Positions 9,409 to 19,092 of a stretch of DNA of 64,000 nucleotides are shown one piece after another; the first letter of the stretch is position 1; each line of letters opens with the position of its first letter. The stretch covers positions 1,302,001-1,366,000 of the forward strand of contig NZ_CP092123.1 in NCBI RefSeq assembly GCF_022343685.1, written 5' to 3'. The position numbers and the translations under genes were made by a program. Source of the stretch: Marinobacterium sediminicola (GTDB lineage Bacteria; Pseudomonadota; Gammaproteobacteria; Pseudomonadales; Balneatricaceae). The notes under the pieces were generated by a model. The model saw only the letters and a program-made list of their open reading frames with translations, did not search any database and was not told the origin of the DNA.

Positions 9409-10758
9409 GTGCCGGAGCAACCATCACTATTCGACACTGCTGAAGACATGGATGAGAACCAGGCGCCACATGGCAGCGAGAAGCCTGCGTCCACTCATGC
9501 TGCTTCTCGTACTGCTTCAGAGCGTCCTCTCAGGGTGCTGCACAGCTCCGACTGGCATCTGGGGCGCTTGCTGTACGGGCAGAAGCGCTATGAAGAGTTC
9601 GAAGCCTTTCTTGACTGGATGCAGGTTCAGATCGTGGAGCAGTCCGTCGATATCCTGCTGATTGCCGGAGACCTGTTTGACACCACAACACCGAGTAACC
9701 GGGCGCAGTCGCTGTATTACCGTTTCCTCAATCGGGTATCCGCTTCCAGTTGCCGCCATGTGGTCATCATAGGGGGAAACCACGATTCGCCCAGTTTCCT
9801 GAACGCTCCGGCCCAGCTGCTCAAGGCACTCGACGTGCACGTGGTCGGCGCAGCCTGTGATGACCCGGCCGACGAAGTCGTGCTGCTGCGCGATGGGAGC
9901 GGCCAGCCGGAAGCGATCATCTGTGCGGTACCTTACCTGCGTGATCGAGATATTCGACAGGCCGAGGCCGGAGAAAGTCTTGAGGACAAGGACCGAAAAC
10001 TGGTGATCGGTATCCGCGAGCACTATGCAAAGGTGTGTGCTGCTGCCGACCAGTTGCGTACCGAGCTGGAGGTGCAAGTGCCCCTGATCGGCATGGGACA
10101 CCTGTTCGCCGCCGGTGGCAAAACCCTGGAAGGGGACGGCGTACGCGATCTTTACGTGGGCTCGCTGGCACAGGTGGGTGTTGATGCCTTCCCTGAGTGT
10201 CTCGATTATGTGGCCTTGGGCCATTTGCATGTACCCCAGGCCGTGGCTGGCTGCGAGTACATCCGCTACAGCGGATCGCCACTGGCGATGGGCTTTGGCG
10301 AGGCCCGGCAGCAGAAAAGTCTTTGCCTGATCGAGTTTGAGGGGCGACGCCCGAGCCTTAGCCTGTTGAATATCCCCCGATTCCAGCGGCTGGAACGGAT
10401 CAAAGGCGATCAGGCTGCGCTGGAAAGTGCTCTTGACCAACTGGCAGAAGAAAGTGAAGCGATCTGGCTGGAGGTTCTGTACGAAGGTGAACAGGTCGCG
10501 GCTGACTTGCGCCTATGGCTGGAGCAACGAGTCGAGGGGACCGAACTGAGCCTGCTGCGCGTGCGCAACAACCGTGTTGTGGATCGTATTCTTTCGCGCA
10601 GTGGCGAGGAAGAAACACTGGATGATCTCAAACCGACAGAGGTGTTCGACCGGGCGCTGGCAGCTCACCAGATACCCGATGCTCAACAGGCCGAGTTGAA
10701 GCGACTCTTTAACGGCCTGCTGCAGGAGATGGCAGAGCAGGACCACCGCGCCGAGTGA
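9409..10758 (+). CDS. sbcD: Exonuclease SbcD (Mre11-like nuclease subunit)
   Basis: A protein of 449 residues with the metallophosphoesterase motifs of SbcD/Mre11: HSSDWHLG, AGDLFDTTTPSN, GGNHDSP, GMGHLF and ALGHLHVPQ. With SbcC it forms the SbcCD nuclease, which opens hairpins and trims DNA ends. The GTG start is supported by GGGAGAG 8 nt upstream, overlapping the yjbQ stop. This start gives about 42 residues before the usual family start; the extension begins MPEQPSLFDTAED and contains QPSLF, which resembles a sliding-clamp-binding pentapeptide. Unusually, sbcC is not directly downstream: a reversed transporter gene separates the two. The stop abuts the stop of that convergent gene. Confidence 0.95.
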   Translation: MPEQPSLFDTAEDMDENQAPHGSEKPASTHAASRTASERPLRVLHSSDWHLGRLLYGQKRYEEFEAFLDWMQVQIVEQSVDILLIAGDLFDTTTPSNRAQSLYYRFLNRVSASSCRHVVIIGGNHDSPSFLNAPAQLLKALDVHVVGAACDDPADEVVLLRDGSGQPEAIICAVPYLRDRDIRQAEAGESLEDKDRKLVIGIREHYAKVCAAADQLRTELEVQVPLIGMGHLFAAGGKTLEGDGVRDLYVGSLAQVGVDAFPECLDYVALGHLHVPQAVAGCEYIRYSGSPLAMGFGEARQQKSLCLIEFEGRRPSLSLLNIPRFQRLERIKGDQAALESALDQLAEESEAIWLEVLYEGEQVAADLRLWLEQRVEGTELSLLRVRNNRVVDRILSRSGEEETLDDLKPTEVFDRALAAHQIPDAQQAELKRLFNGLLQEMAEQDHRAE

Positions 10759-11703
10759 TCAGCGCGGCTCGATACCTGAACGAGCCAGGCGCTGGCGGCT
10801 TCGCCGCTCACGCTGAAACAGATACAGGCCGGATGCGAGAATGATGGCCGTGCCCAGCCAGGTGATGGTGTCAGGGTAGTCGTTGAAGAGCAGATAACCC
10901 AGTGCGGTAGCGCTGATGATTTCCAGATATTGGAAGGGCGCCAGCAGGCTCGCAGGAGCATGTTTGAAGGCGGCATTGATCAGGCAGAATGCGATGGCCG
11001 AAAGGCTGCCCATCGTTAACAGCAGAGGCCATTGATCAAGCATGTCAGGGCGCCACTCCAGTTGGGGGATGCCAGCCGGGTCACCCAGCAGTATCGCCAG
11101 TGCCAGAAACAGGCAGGCGAATACGCCACTCCAGAACTGAGAGGTCAGGCCGCTGATCTGACCGGACAAGTGTCTCAGTGTTGCCATATGGGCGGCGTAG
11201 AACGTAGCAGCCAGCAAGGGCAAGAGGGTGACCCAGCCGTAGGCTTCCCAGTTGGGACGGATGACGATAAGGGCACCCAGCAGACCTACGAAAACCGCGC
11301 CGTACTGGTGGCGACCGACTTTCTCGCCCAGAAACCAGGCGGAGAACAAAAGCAAAATCAGCGGCTCGACGAAAAAGATCGCGATGTTATTGGCCAGTGG
11401 CAGGTAGATCAGCCCCCAGAACAGAAAGGTCACGGCAGCGGCAATCCAGAGGCCTGATAGCATCAGTTGCCCGATGACTGGCCGGATGGCAAATCCCGCC
11501 CTGTCGCGGGTCATGAACCCCAGCAACAACAGGGTCTGCATGGCGAAACGTACAAAGCCGATCTGAGCGGGTGATAAAGCCGGGGCGAGCAGCTTGCCGA
11601 TGGCATCCATGCCGGGAATGAGTAACATGGCCAGAGTGATAATGCCCATGCCCTTCTCCGTGGGCGACAGGGCGTGGGTATGATGACGCAGCCGTTGCAG
11701 CAT
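10759..11703 (-). CDS. DMT-superfamily (EamA) transporter
   Basis: A 314-residue hydrophobic protein with about ten predicted helices arranged as two EamA halves (first ending near FVGLLGALIVIRPNWEA, second near LGYLLFNDYPDTITWLGTAIILASGLYLFQRE). EamA proteins export amino acids, nucleosides or other metabolites; the substrate cannot be read from the sequence. The gene lies between sbcD and sbcC in the opposite orientation, with no base between its stop and the sbcD stop. The basic tail (RERRSRQRLARSG) is probably cytoplasmic. Confidence 0.9.
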   Translation of the reverse strand: MLQRLRHHTHALSPTEKGMGIITLAMLLIPGMDAIGKLLAPALSPAQIGFVRFAMQTLLLLGFMTRDRAGFAIRPVIGQLMLSGLWIAAAVTFLFWGLIYLPLANNIAIFFVEPLILLLFSAWFLGEKVGRHQYGAVFVGLLGALIVIRPNWEAYGWVTLLPLLAATFYAAHMATLRHLSGQISGLTSQFWSGVFACLFLALAILLGDPAGIPQLEWRPDMLDQWPLLLTMGSLSAIAFCLINAAFKHAPASLLAPFQYLEIISATALGYLLFNDYPDTITWLGTAIILASGLYLFQRERRSRQRLARSGIEPR

Positions 11704-11777
11704 ACTTCCTCGCGGATGAAGATCAGAAAAACCGAATATAGTAACAGACCAACCGACAGCAACTGAACCAGGCCCTC

Positions 11778-14700
11778 ATGCGCATACTTCAGATCCGTTT
11801 TAAAAACCTTAACTCCCTGTCTGGTGAGTGGCAGATTGACCTGACGGAGCCTGCCTATACTGCCGATGGCATCTTTGCCATTACCGGCCCTACAGGGGCT
11901 GGCAAGTCGACGCTGCTTGATGCCATCTGTCTGGCGTTGTATGGACGCACGCCCCGGCAGAGCCGCGTCAACGCCAGTCAGAATGAAGTGATGTCGCGCC
12001 AGACGGGAGAATGCTTTGCGGAGGTGGTGTTTGAAACGCCCCAAGGACGCTGGTGCTGTCACTGGAGTCAGCACCGCAGCCGCAAACGGCCTGATGGGTC
12101 GTTGCAACAGCCAAGGCATGAGGTCTCCGAAGCGGACACAGGCAAGGTACTGGTCACCAGGCTCAAGGATGTGGCCGATACCATCGAGCGCCTGACCGGG
12201 ATGGACTTTGACCGGTTTACCCGTTCGATGCTGCTGGCTCAGGGAGGCTTTGCGGCTTTCCTGCAGGCTGACCCCGATGAGCGAGCCCCCATTCTGGAGC
12301 AGATTACCGGCACTTCCATCTATTCCGACATCTCCATCGCCGTGCATCGGCGCAAGGGGGAGGAAAAACAGAAGCTGGAACAGCTCAAGGCGGCACAGTT
12401 AGGCCTGCAGCTGTTGGATGATGATGAAGAAGCGACCCTGAGCCGCGAGTTGGCGGCACTCGATGAACAGGTCCGCGAGCAGCAACAGCAGGTGGAGCAT
12501 CAGCAAAGCCTCGTCAACTGGCGCCTGCAGCTGGATCGGGAGCATGAACAGCTTAAGCGTCTGCAGCAGGATCAGGAACGGCTGGATCAGGACTGGCAGG
12601 CTTTCACGCCTCAGCAGCAGGTGCTGGAACAGGCACTGAAAGCGGAAGCGCTTCGTCCGGATTTTGCTCCGTTGTGTCAGCGGCGGCGTGATCTCGCTCA
12701 GGCACAAGAGGGGATGTCCCGGCTGCAGGCACAACTTCCTGAACTTGAAAAATCCACTCATCAGGCCGGTGTGCAGTTGGACAGGGCGGTTCAGCACCGG
12801 CAGCAGGCTGAAGAGGAGCTGGAACGTCAGCAGCCTCTGCTCAGACAACTGCGTGAGCAGGATTATGCGATTGGCTTGAAGCAGAAAGAGCTGCAGCAGA
12901 TGCGTGCACAACTGCCGGCCGACGTGCTGCAAGGACCGGCACCCGACCCCGATCTGCTGGTGACCGCCATACAGCAGACCGAATCCGAGCTGAAAGTGCT
13001 GCTTGGCAATGACAACCGCGATGAGCTGAAACAACAGCAGGAAGAGATCCGGACACGGGGCGAGAGCCTCGGTGAGTTGCGTGGTCTGGTGCGTCAGTCA
13101 GACGAATTGACACAGGAGCATCAGGCCCTGGTGGCAGGGCTGGCTGAGCAGGATCGGCAGCAGCAGCTGGGACAAGAGCAGCTGCTGCAGGTACGCAAAG
13201 AGATCGAAACATTGTTGCGCGAGCAGCAGGACCTGCAAAAGCTGCAACGGCTGGCTGATCGAATCGCCGATCTCGAGCAGCAACGGCATGAGCTGGAAGC
13301 CGGAAAGCCCTGCCCGCTGTGTGGTTCCACAGAGCATCCCTGGCGCAGTCAACACCCGCCTGAATTAAGTGAGGAGAAGGCTCGGCTGCACACACTTGAG
13401 TCTCGATTGGCCACTCGGCAGTCTGAGTTGCAGCAGCTTGAGATCGGGCAGGCTCGTCTGCTAGCACAGATTGGCAGCCAAAGGCAGCAGACTGAGAGGC
13501 TGCTGCAGAAGCTGCAAGCGCTGGAATCGCCTATTCAACAATGCCTGCAGCCTTTGGGCTGGCAGACGTGCCCCAGCCGTGAGGTGATCGAGCAGGCATA
13601 TCGGGACACCGGAGAGCACTGGAAGCAGCTCAAGCAGCGATTGGATCGCATTGACGCACTTGAAGTCGAACAAAAACGGCAGCAGCAGGAGCAGCAGCGT
13701 CAGCAGCAACGCTTGGCCGTGGACGGTGTCGAGGCTGAATTGGCCGAATTGAGGCAGCAACGCGCGGCCCTTTCACCTGAGCCGGATACTGACGCCCTGG
13801 AAAAACGCTTGCAGGCTTCGGTTGTGCAGGCACGCACGGTGCAGGAGCAGGCGCAGGCCGAAGCGCATCGCTGCGAACAGATGCTCAACCAGCGGCGCCT
13901 GCAGATCAGTGACAGCGAAGCGTCCATGCGGCGTCTGCAGGATGAAACCGAACAGATGCAGTCGGCGTTCATGCAGGCGTTGTCGCAGAGCCAGTTTAAA
14001 GATGAAGCTCAGCTGCAGGCAGCACTGAAACCGGCTGAGCAGTTGCAGCAGTTGCAGCGTCAGGCTGAAATGCTGAAGTCCAGAGGGGCAGAACTGAAGG
14101 CGCTGCGTGATCGCTGTGAACAGGCCGTTACCGTGTTGCAGCAACAGGCATTGAGTAATGAGCCGATTGAGCATCTGGAAGACGCATTGCAGCAGTTGAA
14201 GGCACATCAGGCCCAGTTGTTGCAACAACGCGGCAGTCTGCAGCAGCAGTTGAGTCGCAACGAATCGCTCAAGCAGCAGTTTGGCGAGCAGCAGCGAGCG
14301 ATCGACGCCCAGCAGCGTGAGCTCAGTCGCTGGGAGCAGCTGCATGAACTGATAGGCTCGGCTGATGGCAAGAAATTCCGCAACTTTGCGCAGGGGCTGA
14401 CGTTCGAGCTAATGGTGGGTCATGCCAACCGGCAGCTGCAAAAGATGTCGGATCGCTATCTGCTGGTACGGGATGCCGAACAGCCACTGGAGCTGAACGT
14501 AATCGACAACTATCAGGCTGGCGAAATTCGCTCCACCAAGAACCTGTCCGGAGGTGAGAGCTTCCTGATCAGCCTTGCGCTTGCGCTGGGTCTGTCCGGC
14601 ATGGCCAGCCGCAACGTGCGGGTGGATTCACTGTTCCTGGATGAGGGGTTTGGCACTCTGGATGAAGAGGCGCTGGAAACGGCGCTGGATACCCTGTCTG

Positions 14701-14843
14701 GACTGCAACAGGAAGGCAAGCTGATCGGGGTGATCTCGCATGTTCAGGCGCTCAAGGATCGCATCAGTACGCGGATTGAAGTGTCGCCGGTCAGTGGTGG
14801 TCGCAGTCGAATTACAGGGCCGGGGTGTCGACGCCTGGATTGA
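11778..14843 (+). CDS. sbcC: Exonuclease SbcC (Rad50-like SMC ATPase)
   Basis: A protein of 1021 residues. Walker A GPTGAGKS is at residues 37-44. Two long Gln/Glu/Leu-rich coiled coils flank a zinc hook CPLC (C512, C515). The C-terminal ATPase half has the signature LSGGESFLISLALALGLS and Walker B SLFLDEGFGTLDEE. It is the ATPase partner of SbcD in processing hairpins and DNA ends. It starts 74 bp from the start of the divergent DMT transporter; AATATAGTAACA at about 11734 may hold a -10. Length and domain order are normal for the family. Confidence 0.96.
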   Translation: MRILQIRFKNLNSLSGEWQIDLTEPAYTADGIFAITGPTGAGKSTLLDAICLALYGRTPRQSRVNASQNEVMSRQTGECFAEVVFETPQGRWCCHWSQHRSRKRPDGSLQQPRHEVSEADTGKVLVTRLKDVADTIERLTGMDFDRFTRSMLLAQGGFAAFLQADPDERAPILEQITGTSIYSDISIAVHRRKGEEKQKLEQLKAAQLGLQLLDDDEEATLSRELAALDEQVREQQQQVEHQQSLVNWRLQLDREHEQLKRLQQDQERLDQDWQAFTPQQQVLEQALKAEALRPDFAPLCQRRRDLAQAQEGMSRLQAQLPELEKSTHQAGVQLDRAVQHRQQAEEELERQQPLLRQLREQDYAIGLKQKELQQMRAQLPADVLQGPAPDPDLLVTAIQQTESELKVLLGNDNRDELKQQQEEIRTRGESLGELRGLVRQSDELTQEHQALVAGLAEQDRQQQLGQEQLLQVRKEIETLLREQQDLQKLQRLADRIADLEQQRHELEAGKPCPLCGSTEHPWRSQHPPELSEEKARLHTLESRLATRQSELQQLEIGQARLLAQIGSQRQQTERLLQKLQALESPIQQCLQPLGWQTCPSREVIEQAYRDTGEHWKQLKQRLDRIDALEVEQKRQQQEQQRQQQRLAVDGVEAELAELRQQRAALSPEPDTDALEKRLQASVVQARTVQEQAQAEAHRCEQMLNQRRLQISDSEASMRRLQDETEQMQSAFMQALSQSQFKDEAQLQAALKPAEQLQQLQRQAEMLKSRGAELKALRDRCEQAVTVLQQQALSNEPIEHLEDALQQLKAHQAQLLQQRGSLQQQLSRNESLKQQFGEQQRAIDAQQRELSRWEQLHELIGSADGKKFRNFAQGLTFELMVGHANRQLQKMSDRYLLVRDAEQPLELNVIDNYQAGEIRSTKNLSGGESFLISLALALGLSGMASRNVRVDSLFLDEGFGTLDEEALETALDTLSGLQQEGKLIGVISHVQALKDRISTRIEVSPVSGGRSRITGPGCRRLD

Positions 14844-14932
14844 AAGACGTGGTCGACCGGCCGGTTGGGTGCATAAGCTGGACTTGCCGACAGGCCCCTC
14901 TATGCTGAAGGTTGTATCGGACAGGGAGCGGG

Positions 14933-16033
14933 ATGATGCGAACAAGCTGGCGACATCTGTTTGACGAGGGCGGTTTCAATTTCGACGGGGTGCTGGCGCC
15001 CTTGCAGGAAGTGTTGGGGCCTGATGAGCAGTCGCTGCCGGATTTGCGGGCACGTCAGCCTGCACTGGCACGCGCGCTGCTGCAGCTGCAGCTGCCCGCC
15101 TGGCTGGTGTCCGAGTTGATCAGCGATCATAACGACCTGATCTACCGTCGTGCCATTGATCAGGCATTGCTGAGCATGCAGGAACAGGGCTGGGGAGCAC
15201 CGCCGGTTGGGTTTTGCGTGCTGGTGATGGGGTCCGGCGGGCGTCATGAAAGCCTGTTGCACCCGGATCAGGACAACGCGCTGATTGTTGAGGATTACCC
15301 GCCGGAAAGGCATACCGAGATTGACAGCTGGTTCCTCAATTTTGCCGAGCGCTTTACGGCGACCCTGGACGAAGCGGGTATTCCTTTCTGCCGTGGGGAG
15401 GTGATGGCCTCAAGGCCGCTGTGGCGCAAGCCGATCAGCGAGTGGTGCCATCAGATGCACTTATGGATGGGGCAGCGCCGGGTCAAGCTGGTGCAGATGA
15501 GCAATATTCTGCTCGACTACTCACCGGTCTATGGCGATGAGGCGTTGGCTGAGCGCCTGCGCGTCTTTATTCAGCAGCAGATACCGGAAGCGGGGCTGTT
15601 CCTGCACGAGATGGCAGAACTGTTCGATGAAGCTCCGGTGGCGCTGGATCGCTTTGACCGTCTGCAAGGGGATGGCCGTGATGCCCCGCACCCCAACGCC
15701 ATCAATCTGAAACGCCAGGGGTTGTTGCCGCTGACGGCAGCGTTGCGTTTACTGGCATTGAAGAAGGGCTGTCCCGAAGTCGCCTCCCGTGCGCGGATCG
15801 AGTGGATGTGTCGGCATCAGGTTTTAACGCAGGACCTGTGCTGGCGGTTGAAACGCGCCTTCGAGCACTTGATGGATCTCCTGCTGAGGTCCCAGCTCAC
15901 CACCCTGTCGGCAGGGGGAACGGCAGATAATTGGCTGGATCTGAGTACGCTCTGTGATGCCGAGTTGCGAGGGCTGCAATGGGATCTGCAACAGGTTAAA
16001 GCGTTTCAACATCACGTTCGGCATGGCAAATGA
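14933..16033 (+). CDS. DUF294 nucleotidyltransferase, short form
   Basis: A protein of about 366 residues. ATG 14933 (or 14936) is chosen because GGGAGCGGG lies just upstream; an earlier TTG lacks a site. The nucleotidyltransferase core is seen as VLVMGSGGRHESLLHPDQDN, with the GSGGR and DxD-type features of DUF294, followed by the all-helical substrate-binding half (RLLALKKGCPE). Many relatives carry N-terminal cNMP-binding and CBS domains; these are absent here, leaving only about 100 helical residues before the core. Such proteins often sit beside a DnaQ-like exonuclease and a sodium:solute symporter, and that trio occurs here although bfd lies in between. Role unknown. Confidence 0.82.
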   Translation: MMRTSWRHLFDEGGFNFDGVLAPLQEVLGPDEQSLPDLRARQPALARALLQLQLPAWLVSELISDHNDLIYRRAIDQALLSMQEQGWGAPPVGFCVLVMGSGGRHESLLHPDQDNALIVEDYPPERHTEIDSWFLNFAERFTATLDEAGIPFCRGEVMASRPLWRKPISEWCHQMHLWMGQRRVKLVQMSNILLDYSPVYGDEALAERLRVFIQQQIPEAGLFLHEMAELFDEAPVALDRFDRLQGDGRDAPHPNAINLKRQGLLPLTAALRLLALKKGCPEVASRARIEWMCRHQVLTQDLCWRLKRAFEHLMDLLLRSQLTTLSAGGTADNWLDLSTLCDAELRGLQWDLQQVKAFQHHVRHGK

Positions 16034-16054
16034 ATACCCGGTCATGACTTGTAA

Positions 16055-16102
16055 TGAGAATATGTTTCATTTATATTTCCATGTTAATGATATTTGTTCT
16101 CA
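16055..16102. promoter_or_regulatory. Two Fur-box-like sites before bfd
   Basis: Two 7-1-7 palindrome-like 15-mers lie just upstream of bfd: TGAGAATATGTTTCA (16055-16069) and TGATATTTGTTCTCA (16088-16102). Both resemble the Fur half-site pattern TGATAAT-N-ATTATCA with some mismatches. Iron-controlled expression is known for bfd genes; this assignment is by eye. Confidence 0.6.
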
Positions 16103-16123
16103 TGTTCAGGGTGGTGAGTTGCG

Positions 16124-16336
16124 ATGATTATCTGTATCTGCAAGCGCGTCAGTGATCGTGAAATCAGACGCCTGGTCGATGAGGGAGCAACCTCCCTTGC
16201 CGACATCCGCAGAGAGACTGAACTGGGCACTCAGTGTGGCAAGTGTGCCTGCGAAGCACGCCGTATCGTACGTGAGCTCAACGAAGATCAGGGGCCCTTG
16301 GCCGGTCTGGTCAGTCTCGCCTACGAGTTGAGCTGA
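16124..16336 (+). CDS. bfd: Bacterioferritin-associated ferredoxin
   Basis: A protein of 70 residues matching Bfd, with the [2Fe-2S] ligands C4, C6, C38 and C41 in the expected positions (MIICICK and TQCGKC). Bfd transfers electrons to bacterioferritin to release stored iron. No bacterioferritin gene is nearby. Fur-like sites precede it. Its last 16 bases overlap the 3' end of the convergent sensor kinase gene. Confidence 0.93.
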   Translation: MIICICKRVSDREIRRLVDEGATSLADIRRETELGTQCGKCACEARRIVRELNEDQGPLAGLVSLAYELS

Positions 16337-19092
16337 GCCTCAGACTGACTCCCGCCTTCCTCGTCGGGTGCTGTCGGCAGCTCCAGTACCAGACAGGCAC
16401 CTGACAGCTGCTGGGGTTCATCCACCCAGAGTCGCCCTCCCAAGTGATTGATAATGCCGCGGCTGATCGGTAATCCCAGCCCGGTGCCTCGTGGCCGGTT
16501 GCCACTGCCGCCCGTTTCGGCACTCTGTTCTATCTGATGAAACTTCTCGAACACTTTATCTCGTTCGGCTTCAACGATGCCGGGTCCATTGTCCTCCACA
16601 TGGACGCGGCAGCGGTGCTTGTGCACTTGCACTGACAGCAGTACCCGGGGGTTGCTGCTGTCGGCAAACTTGCTGGCGTTGTCCAGCAGGTTGATCAGCA
16701 CCTGCAAGAGCCGATCGGGGTCCGCCATAACGGGGCAGTGAGTATCCGGCAGTTGCACCACCAGCGTGACAGATCGCTGCTGGAACAGCTGGGTCACAGA
16801 GTCGACTGCCTGTCGGCACAGCTCGACCAGATCACAGCGCTCAGGATGAAGCGTCATGCGCCCGGACTCCAGCCGTGCCAGATCAAGAATCTCATCGATC
16901 AGGCGTGACAGTCGCTCGCTTTCACGGACGATGATCTGCAGGAAGTGGTGTTGCTGTTCCGCCGGCATCGCCTCGGCATCACTGAGAATTTCGGCAAAGG
17001 CTCGGATCGATGTCAGGGGGGTGCGCAACTCATGGCTGACCATCGCTACGAATTCATCCTTGAGTCGATCCAGCTCTCTGAGCCGTTCGTTGGCTCGGCG
17101 CAGCTCATTGCCGATCTGCTCCAGCTCGGTGGATTTCTGTTCCAGACGTCTGTTGTATTCCAGTGTCTGCGAAGTGGTATCGAGGATACTCAGGATCGAT
17201 GCCATATCCAGTGCCTCGCCACGGACTACCGAGTTAATCAGGATACGTGCGGTGGCGCTGCCCAGCGCGCCGGTCAACTCCTGCTGGGCACGCGCGATCA
17301 GCGCGGTTGTCGCGGGAGTGTCATCCTGGGGCGCGGGGATGTGGCCACCAAACAGGCGTAAGGTGGCACTGCTGCCAAGGTAACGGTTGAGCAGGCGATA
17401 GAGTTCGTAGCGGTTGGCCTGCCCCTGCCAGATGGCGGCCTGTTCGGCTTCCGGCCGCAGGGCATTGGTGAACAAGGCAGCCTGGGTCTGCTCCATGTGA
17501 CTTTGACGGCTGAACAGCGACACGCCGACCAGCAAGCCGATATTAACCAGCATGCTCCAGAACAGTGCGTGGGTGTAGATATCCCAGCCTTCCAGCCCGA
17601 ACAACGCATAGGGGCGCAGCAGCTCAAGTCCAAAAGGACCCTGATCGATAAAATCGGTACTCATCCACCCTGACAGGGCGAAACCGGGGATCAGCAATGT
17701 CCAGGCCCAGACCAGAATACCTGCCAGCAGCCCTGCTGCCGCTCCGTTGCGACTGGCACCGCGCCAATAGAGTCCCAGCAGCAGGGCGGGTGCAAACTGG
17801 GACGCCGCGGCAAAGGAGACCAGACCGATGGTGACCAGGCTGTAGGCTTCGCCAATCAGGGCGTGGTAGAGATAGCCCAGAATCAGAATCAACACGATGG
17901 CAATGCGGCGAATGCCCAGCAGCCAGCCGGACAGATCACGGGACTGCTGCAGATGCAGGCTTCTCCAGCGCAGCAGCAGCGGCATGACCAGCTGATTGCT
18001 GACCATGGTCGACAGGGCAATGGTTTCGACGATCATCATGCTGGTGGCCGCCGACAGGCCGCCGATGAATACCAGCAACGGCAGCCAGTTAAGCCCGGCA
18101 GACAGGGGAAGCGTCAGCACGAAGTTGTCCGGCTCACCGGTGGCACTCCCGCCCAGCAGGCCGGCCAGAGCGATCGGAATCACGAACAGGTTGATCAGCA
18201 ACAGGTAGAGCGGGAACAGCCAGCAGGCTCGTCTGAGATGCTGTTCGTTGACGTTCTCCACCACCAGCACCTGAAACTGGCGCGGCAGGGTGATGAACGC
18301 CAGAGTGGCCAGGATCAGAGTGCCAAACCAGCCCAAGGTTCCCCCCGGGATCTGGTCAAGGCCGAAACTGCGGCTGGCTTCGGGCAGTATGGCCGCTGCC
18401 TGAGCAAAGAGCGCTTCCGGCCCCGGATACAGCACGAAACAGGCGAACATGCCTACCGCGATAAAGGCGAACAGCTTGACCAGCGACTCGAAGGCGATTG
18501 CTGTCACCATCCCCTCATGACGCTCACTGGCGTCCAGGTGGCGGGTGCCGAACAGGATGATGAACACCGCCAGCACCAGTGCCACCCAGAATGCCTTGTC
18601 GTTCAGAAAATTGCTCAGGGACAGGGAGGGGGGAGAGGGGTTGGGGTATTCGGTGAGGATGCCGTAACTGACGGTGATCGCTTTCAGCTGCAGGGCGATG
18701 TAGGGCATGATCGCAATCACGGCAATCAGCGCAACCAGCATGCCGAGGCCGCCGCTTTTGCCATAGCGGGCACTGATAAAGTCGGCGATGGACGTGATGC
18801 GTTGCGAGCGCGCGATGCGTACCATCTTGCGCAGCACCAGCCAGCCACTGAGCATGGCCAGCGTGGGGCCCAAATAGATCAACAGGAAACTGAGCCCGGT
18901 GGTGGCGGCACGACCGACACTGCCGTAAAAGGTCCAGGCGGTGCAATATACAGCAATTGACAGTGCATAGATGGTCGGTGAATTGACCACTGAGCGGCCC
19001 TGCTCGGCTCGTCGGTCACCCCAGGCCGCAATAATGAACAGCAGCGCCAGATAGCTGAAGGCAACGATCAGTACCATCAGATTAGTCTGCAT
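16321..19092 (-). CDS. Sodium:solute symporter-type histidine kinase (CbrA/CrbS-like)
   Basis: A protein of 923 residues. Residues 1 to about 500 form an SLC5/SSS transporter-like part with about 13 helices (YALSIAVYCTAWTFYGSVG at the start). A helical linker leads to a HisKA domain with H687 in VSHELRTPL, and a HATPase domain with LINLLDNASKFA (N box), VEDNGPGI and GTGLGLPIS. Relatives such as CbrA and CrbS/MxtR control carbon source use, including histidine or acetate. Unlike CrbS, it has no fused receiver domain and no evident PAS before the kinase, but a single-domain receiver is the first gene of the same operon. Its start overlaps the stop of the small membrane protein by 11 bp. Confidence 0.92.
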   Translation of the reverse strand: MQTNLMVLIVAFSYLALLFIIAAWGDRRAEQGRSVVNSPTIYALSIAVYCTAWTFYGSVGRAATTGLSFLLIYLGPTLAMLSGWLVLRKMVRIARSQRITSIADFISARYGKSGGLGMLVALIAVIAIMPYIALQLKAITVSYGILTEYPNPSPPSLSLSNFLNDKAFWVALVLAVFIILFGTRHLDASERHEGMVTAIAFESLVKLFAFIAVGMFACFVLYPGPEALFAQAAAILPEASRSFGLDQIPGGTLGWFGTLILATLAFITLPRQFQVLVVENVNEQHLRRACWLFPLYLLLINLFVIPIALAGLLGGSATGEPDNFVLTLPLSAGLNWLPLLVFIGGLSAATSMMIVETIALSTMVSNQLVMPLLLRWRSLHLQQSRDLSGWLLGIRRIAIVLILILGYLYHALIGEAYSLVTIGLVSFAAASQFAPALLLGLYWRGASRNGAAAGLLAGILVWAWTLLIPGFALSGWMSTDFIDQGPFGLELLRPYALFGLEGWDIYTHALFWSMLVNIGLLVGVSLFSRQSHMEQTQAALFTNALRPEAEQAAIWQGQANRYELYRLLNRYLGSSATLRLFGGHIPAPQDDTPATTALIARAQQELTGALGSATARILINSVVRGEALDMASILSILDTTSQTLEYNRRLEQKSTELEQIGNELRRANERLRELDRLKDEFVAMVSHELRTPLTSIRAFAEILSDAEAMPAEQQHHFLQIIVRESERLSRLIDEILDLARLESGRMTLHPERCDLVELCRQAVDSVTQLFQQRSVTLVVQLPDTHCPVMADPDRLLQVLINLLDNASKFADSSNPRVLLSVQVHKHRCRVHVEDNGPGIVEAERDKVFEKFHQIEQSAETGGSGNRPRGTGLGLPISRGIINHLGGRLWVDEPQQLSGACLVLELPTAPDEEGGSQSEAQLNS

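Noticed and set aside
9517-10440. Minus-strand open frame of 307 codons
   Set aside because: Antisense to sbcD, whose nuclease motifs are all intact.
17863-18960. Plus-strand open frame of 365 codons
   Set aside because: Antisense to the symporter part of the kinase; Gln/His-rich pattern typical of an antisense shadow of membrane helices.
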